Notes under the pieces: generated by a model
The model's input: the letters and a program-made list of their open reading frames with translations, nothing else
Told to the model about the DNA's origin: nothing
Database searches by the model: none
Position numbers and translations under genes: made by a program
Assembly (NCBI GenBank): GCA_018671175.1
Contig: JABHIE010000020.1
Coordinates: forward strand, 57,115-121,114
Length of the DNA: 64,000 bases
Direction of reading: 5' to 3'
Origin: Planctomycetota bacterium
GTDB lineage: Bacteria; Planctomycetota; UBA1135
In this document: positions 61,430-64,000 of the stretch, piece after piece
How positions within the stretch are numbered: the first letter of the stretch is position 1
Layout of the letters: the number at the start of each line of letters is the position of its first letter

Positions 61430-63124
61430 TTAATTGTTTTTTCTCATTTTTGCTTCTTCTTCGTCACGCAACACGCGGCGAAGCAATTTCATCATTGCGC
61501 TCTTAGGTAATTCTTCGCGGAACTCGTAAGACTTTGGCGCTTTATAGGCAGCCAATTCGGCGCGTGCATAAGTGTCGAGCTCGGCATCAGTGCACTCTTC
61601 GCCAGGATTGAGAATGATGAATGACTTAACCGTTTCGCCTCGGCACTCGTCTGGCACACCAATCGTGCAAGCTTCAAAAACCTTGGGGTGCGCCGTCAGC
61701 ACGCGGTCGATTTCGTCTGGGTAGATGTTGTAACCGCCTGCAATAATCATATCTTTGCAACGGCCGACAATGCGCAGGTAGCCACCTTGATCCATGATGA
61801 CCAAATCGCCGGTGTGCAACCAACCATTTTTAATCGTGAGCGCCGTCTCGTCGGGCATATTCCAGTAACCCTGCATGACTTGAGGGCCCTTAACGATGAG
61901 CTCGCCCTCTTCGCCGACGGCACGCTCAATCGATGCGTCCTTAGGATCAACGACTTTGACATCGGTATCAGGAAACGGAATGCCGATGTGGCCAATTTTG
62001 CGCTCGCCGTATAGCGGATTACCTGTAACAACCGGTGAAGTCTCGGTCATACCGAACCCTTCAACAATGATTGCGCCCGTCAGTTTTTCAAAAGTTTCTT
62101 GGACATCTTCGGGCAATGGAGCCGAGCCAGAGAAGCAATACTTCACGGAACTCAAGTCGCGCTTTTCGATACCAGGGAATTGATTGACCGCGTTAAACAA
62201 AGCTGGCAACGCTGGGTAAAGCGTGACCTTGTGCTTTTCGATATTTTTCACCATCGTCGGGATGTCACGCGGATTAGGCATCAATATCATTTTGCCCGCA
62301 ACCGAAACCGGCCAAATCATGCAAACGGTCAAACCAAAGATATGGAAAAAAGGCAAAGCCGAGAGCAAGACCTCTTCGCCGTAAGGCACATTTACAAACC
62401 AGGCGTTTACCATTTGGGCGTTGTAAGCAATGTTGCGCTGCGTCAAAACGGCACCTTTGGAAACACCCGTTGTGCCGCCCGTGTACTGGATAACCGCAAT
62501 GTCGTCGATGTCAATATCGACCGCTGGAGCTGCAGGAGCGGTACTTTCGACCAGCTTACGGAAAAAGTGGACGCCCGCCTCTGGTGCGACTTTCGCAACC
62601 GATGGTGGATCCATCTTTTTCAATTTGAGCGGTGCAAGCTGACGCAAAGGGAATTTTAAGTATTCAGGGATGCTCGCAATAATGTATTGCTTAACAGGCA
62701 CATCGCCACGCAACGCACGCACTTTTTGGTCGTAGATAAAATCAGCGACAATGGCAATCTCACAGTTTGAATCATTCCATTGGTGTTTGATTTCGCGTGG
62801 CATATATAGCGGGTTTGTCATCACCGCATGTGCGCCCAATCGCTGAATCGCAAAAAACGAAATCGGCGTCTGTGGGATGTTAGGCAACTGCACAGCAACA
62901 CGCGTGCCTTTTTTCACGCCCAGATTTGCAAGTGCTGTAGCGAGCCGCTCAACAGCATCGCCAAACTCACGGTACTTCATGTTGCAATTCATGAAGTTAA
63001 GCACATCGTGCTCGGGGTAATCTTGAACCGATTTATTGAGGTACTCAATAAGAGTGGTGCCGTTGTAATTCAGCGACGGCGCAACGCCATCATCGTATGA
63101 ATCGTGCCAGAGTCGTTTGTTCAT
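61430..63124 (-). CDS. fadD: Long-chain acyl-CoA synthetase (AMP-binding)
   Basis: 564 aa. Core motifs of the ANL superfamily are the P-loop YTGGTTGVSKGAVLTQRN, VEGFGMTETSPVVTGNP, GEEGELIVKGPQVMQGYWN, the hinge region HTGDLVIMDQGGYLRIVGR and the C-terminal lysine region KSAMMKLLRRVLR (most members have GK). It activates fatty acids with ATP and CoA, feeding the FadE/I/J set in this window. The ATG at 63124 is preferred because TATGCT stands exactly six bases upstream; ten more residues upstream would not fit. Confidence 0.93.
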   Translation of the reverse strand: MNKRLWHDSYDDGVAPSLNYNGTTLIEYLNKSVQDYPEHDVLNFMNCNMKYREFGDAVERLATALANLGVKKGTRVAVQLPNIPQTPISFFAIQRLGAHAVMTNPLYMPREIKHQWNDSNCEIAIVADFIYDQKVRALRGDVPVKQYIIASIPEYLKFPLRQLAPLKLKKMDPPSVAKVAPEAGVHFFRKLVESTAPAAPAVDIDIDDIAVIQYTGGTTGVSKGAVLTQRNIAYNAQMVNAWFVNVPYGEEVLLSALPFFHIFGLTVCMIWPVSVAGKMILMPNPRDIPTMVKNIEKHKVTLYPALPALFNAVNQFPGIEKRDLSSVKYCFSGSAPLPEDVQETFEKLTGAIIVEGFGMTETSPVVTGNPLYGERKIGHIGIPFPDTDVKVVDPKDASIERAVGEEGELIVKGPQVMQGYWNMPDETALTIKNGWLHTGDLVIMDQGGYLRIVGRCKDMIIAGGYNIYPDEIDRVLTAHPKVFEACTIGVPDECRGETVKSFIILNPGEECTDAELDTYARAELAAYKAPKSYEFREELPKSAMMKLLRRVLRDEEEAKMRKNN

Positions 63125-63130
63125 AAGCCA

Positions 63131-63136
63131 AGCATA
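63131..63136 (-). promoter_or_regulatory. -10-like TATGCT, 6 nt before the acyl-CoA ligase gene
   Basis: Minus strand TATGCT, six bases, then the ATG at 63124. Confidence 0.45.
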
Positions 63137-63182
63137 ACGACAAGGATGCCCCAAGGCTCGGCTTTCTTTTGCCCCCTGCCTT

Positions 63183-63188
63183 TATGAT
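63183..63188 (+). promoter_or_regulatory. -10-like TATGAT, 6 nt before the release-factor-like gene
   Basis: TATGAT, six bases, then the ATG at 63195. With the ligase promoter it forms a compact divergent promoter pair. Confidence 0.45.
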
Positions 63189-63194
63189 GAAGCC

Positions 63195-63719
63195 ATGCAC
63201 CCAGCCGCCCTACCCGCCGACTTACTTGAGCGCGAAACTCATGTCGAGCGCACCCGCGCTTCTGGGCCTGGCGGGCAACATCGTAACCGCGTCCAAACGG
63301 CGATTCGGCTGCGGCACGAGCATTCTGGCGTTTTGGCTCAAGCAAATGAGCGGCGGTCTCAACATGAAAACTTAAAGGTAGCTTACTTCAGATTGCGGGT
63401 TAATTTGGCGATTGAATTCCGCACGCCGCTGACAGATTCAGCCTTTGTTTCGCCCGGCGAATATCAGCCCTCCGAGCCTTGGCAATCGCGATTGCGCAAG
63501 GGGCGCATCAAGGTCAACCCAACGCATGCTGATTTCCCAGGCGTGCTGGCCGAGGTGCTCGACCGATTGCGCATCGATCAAGATGATATTTCACGCACAG
63601 CAACGGCATTTGGCGTGAGCGTGAGTCAGCTCGTAAAATTTTTAGCGCTTGAAGCCCGCGCGTTGCAAAACCTAAACGCCAGGCGAAAAACGGCCGGGTT
63701 GAATCCCTTGCGCGGCTAA
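63195..63719 (+). CDS. Class I release-factor-like protein (GGQ domain)
   Basis: 174 aa. The peptidyl-tRNA hydrolysis motif GPGGQHRNRVQTAIRL (~29-44) corresponds to the SGPGGQxxNKv signature of RF1/RF2 and ArfB. The codon-reading domains of full release factors are missing, as in ArfB/ICT1 or planctomycete 'release factor-like' proteins. A C-terminal helical part (ALQNLNARRKTAGLNPLR) is basic and could contact the ribosome. A role in ribosome rescue is an inference; the second half (AEVLDRLRIDQDDISRTATA) is not typical of ArfB. Confidence 0.85.
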   Translation: MHPAALPADLLERETHVERTRASGPGGQHRNRVQTAIRLRHEHSGVLAQANERRSQHENLKVAYFRLRVNLAIEFRTPLTDSAFVSPGEYQPSEPWQSRLRKGRIKVNPTHADFPGVLAEVLDRLRIDQDDISRTATAFGVSVSQLVKFLALEARALQNLNARRKTAGLNPLRG

Positions 63720-63787
63720 ACGCACGCGCAAATCGTTGCGGCCCTATACCCAGCGATGTGCGGTTAAATTATGGTGCAAAATAACGA

Positions 63788-64000
63788 TCAAGGTTCACCC
63801 AAAATCCTCTTCGCCTCAATCGTATCAATATATGCTGAAGTTCCATGCTTCTCGAGTAAAGAAAGCAAGTTAGAGCCATTCAACAACGAGATTGGCTTAC
63901 CTTTTGCGAATTTATACGCATCACTACCATAATGAGATGTCGTAACTAAAATACCTTTTGTTGCTCCTTCATTAAGTAGAGTTCCGTATAAATCGCGAAC
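63788..64000 (-). CDS. C-terminal end of an Mrr-like restriction endonuclease (5' part outside window)
   Basis: On the minus strand 70 codons run from base 64000 to a TGA at 63788. The peptide has VRDLYGTLLNEGATKGILVT followed by TSHYGSDAYKFAKGKPISLL and a hydrophobic LLSLLEKHG. EGATKGILVTTS and the KPISLLNGSNL pattern are characteristic of the Mrr_cat/restriction endonuclease (PD-(D/E)xK) domain, whose catalytic residues would be further upstream, beyond the window edge. It is AT-rich compared with the neighbours and may mark the start of a defence or acquired region. Confidence 0.75.
   Translation of the reverse strand, partial: VRDLYGTLLNEGATKGILVTTSHYGSDAYKFAKGKPISLLNGSNLLSLLEKHGTSAYIDTIEAKRILGEP

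Noticed and set aside
60787..61506. 239-codon plus-strand ORF opposite the SDR gene
   Set aside because: It covers the SDR gene and part of the ligase, has an Arg/Cys-rich random composition, and both genes are clear on the other strand.
1..64000. tRNA, rRNA and insertion sequences
   Set aside because: No cloverleaf with a CCA-type end, no rRNA-like stretch and no transposase or integrase motif was found by reading the sequence.

Overview
The window looks like a chromosome segment of a member of the Planctomycetota, probably marine. The evidence is the family mix: Gfo/Idh/MocA oxidoreductases and a sugar-phosphate isomerase with Tat leaders, a DUF1080 lipoprotein, an FGE-domain lipoprotein, a CxxCH/DUF2231 cytochrome, and a very large secreted metalloprotease with discoidin and LamG modules. 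The C-terminal domain of the first, truncated protein is also of a kind I associate with planctomycete surface proteins. I see no rRNA, tRNA, CRISPR array, transposase or integrase.

Layout. 1-9.8 kb: surface protein fragment, SDR, hemolysin III, aspartate-semialdehyde dehydrogenase, a secreted thioredoxin, a cytochrome b562 / membrane cytochrome c pair, and PIG-L, FGE, DUF1080 and Gfo/Idh genes. 9.8-20.3 kb: giant metzincin protease, an AT-rich pair of unknown exported proteins, a second Gfo/Idh gene, an M1-like peptidase, a sugar isomerase and a YihY protein. 20.3-23.7 kb: a PhnD-C-E-E type ABC importer. 23.7-27.3 kb: a foreign-looking three-gene insert bounded by a 54-bp direct repeat that duplicates the start of phnD. 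27.4-32.5 kb: vWA/MerR pair, gdhA, a membrane protein and lemA. 32.6-35.6 kb: a frameshifted PEP-synthase-like gene. 35.6-42.3 kb: a TetR-controlled beta-oxidation set (FadE, FadI, FadJ). 42.3-46.3 kb: DUF418, questin-oxidase-like and two exported proteins, one extremely Met-rich. 46.4-54.7 kb: sugar-nucleotide and polysaccharide genes, interrupted by an AAA/DUF4143 ATPase behind a 23-bp tandem repeat. 54.8-64 kb: SUI1 factor, a ZIP-like/permease fusion, BtpA, PlsC, SDR, acyl-CoA ligase, a release-factor-like protein and the end of an Mrr-like restriction endonuclease.

The most interesting global signal is regulatory. In 23 genes that start a transcription unit, a TAnnnT hexamer sits 5-7 nt before the start codon (exactly 6 nt in 15 of them), and Shine-Dalgarno sequences are rare. 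This is the layout expected if these mRNAs are leaderless. Downstream genes are mostly coupled through TAATG or ATGA overlaps, and convergent neighbours repeatedly share 4-nt overlapping stop codons. The genes that break the rule and look AT-rich (the 23.7-27.3 kb insert and the 57.0 kb gene, which has a strong SD) are the best candidates for recent acquisition.
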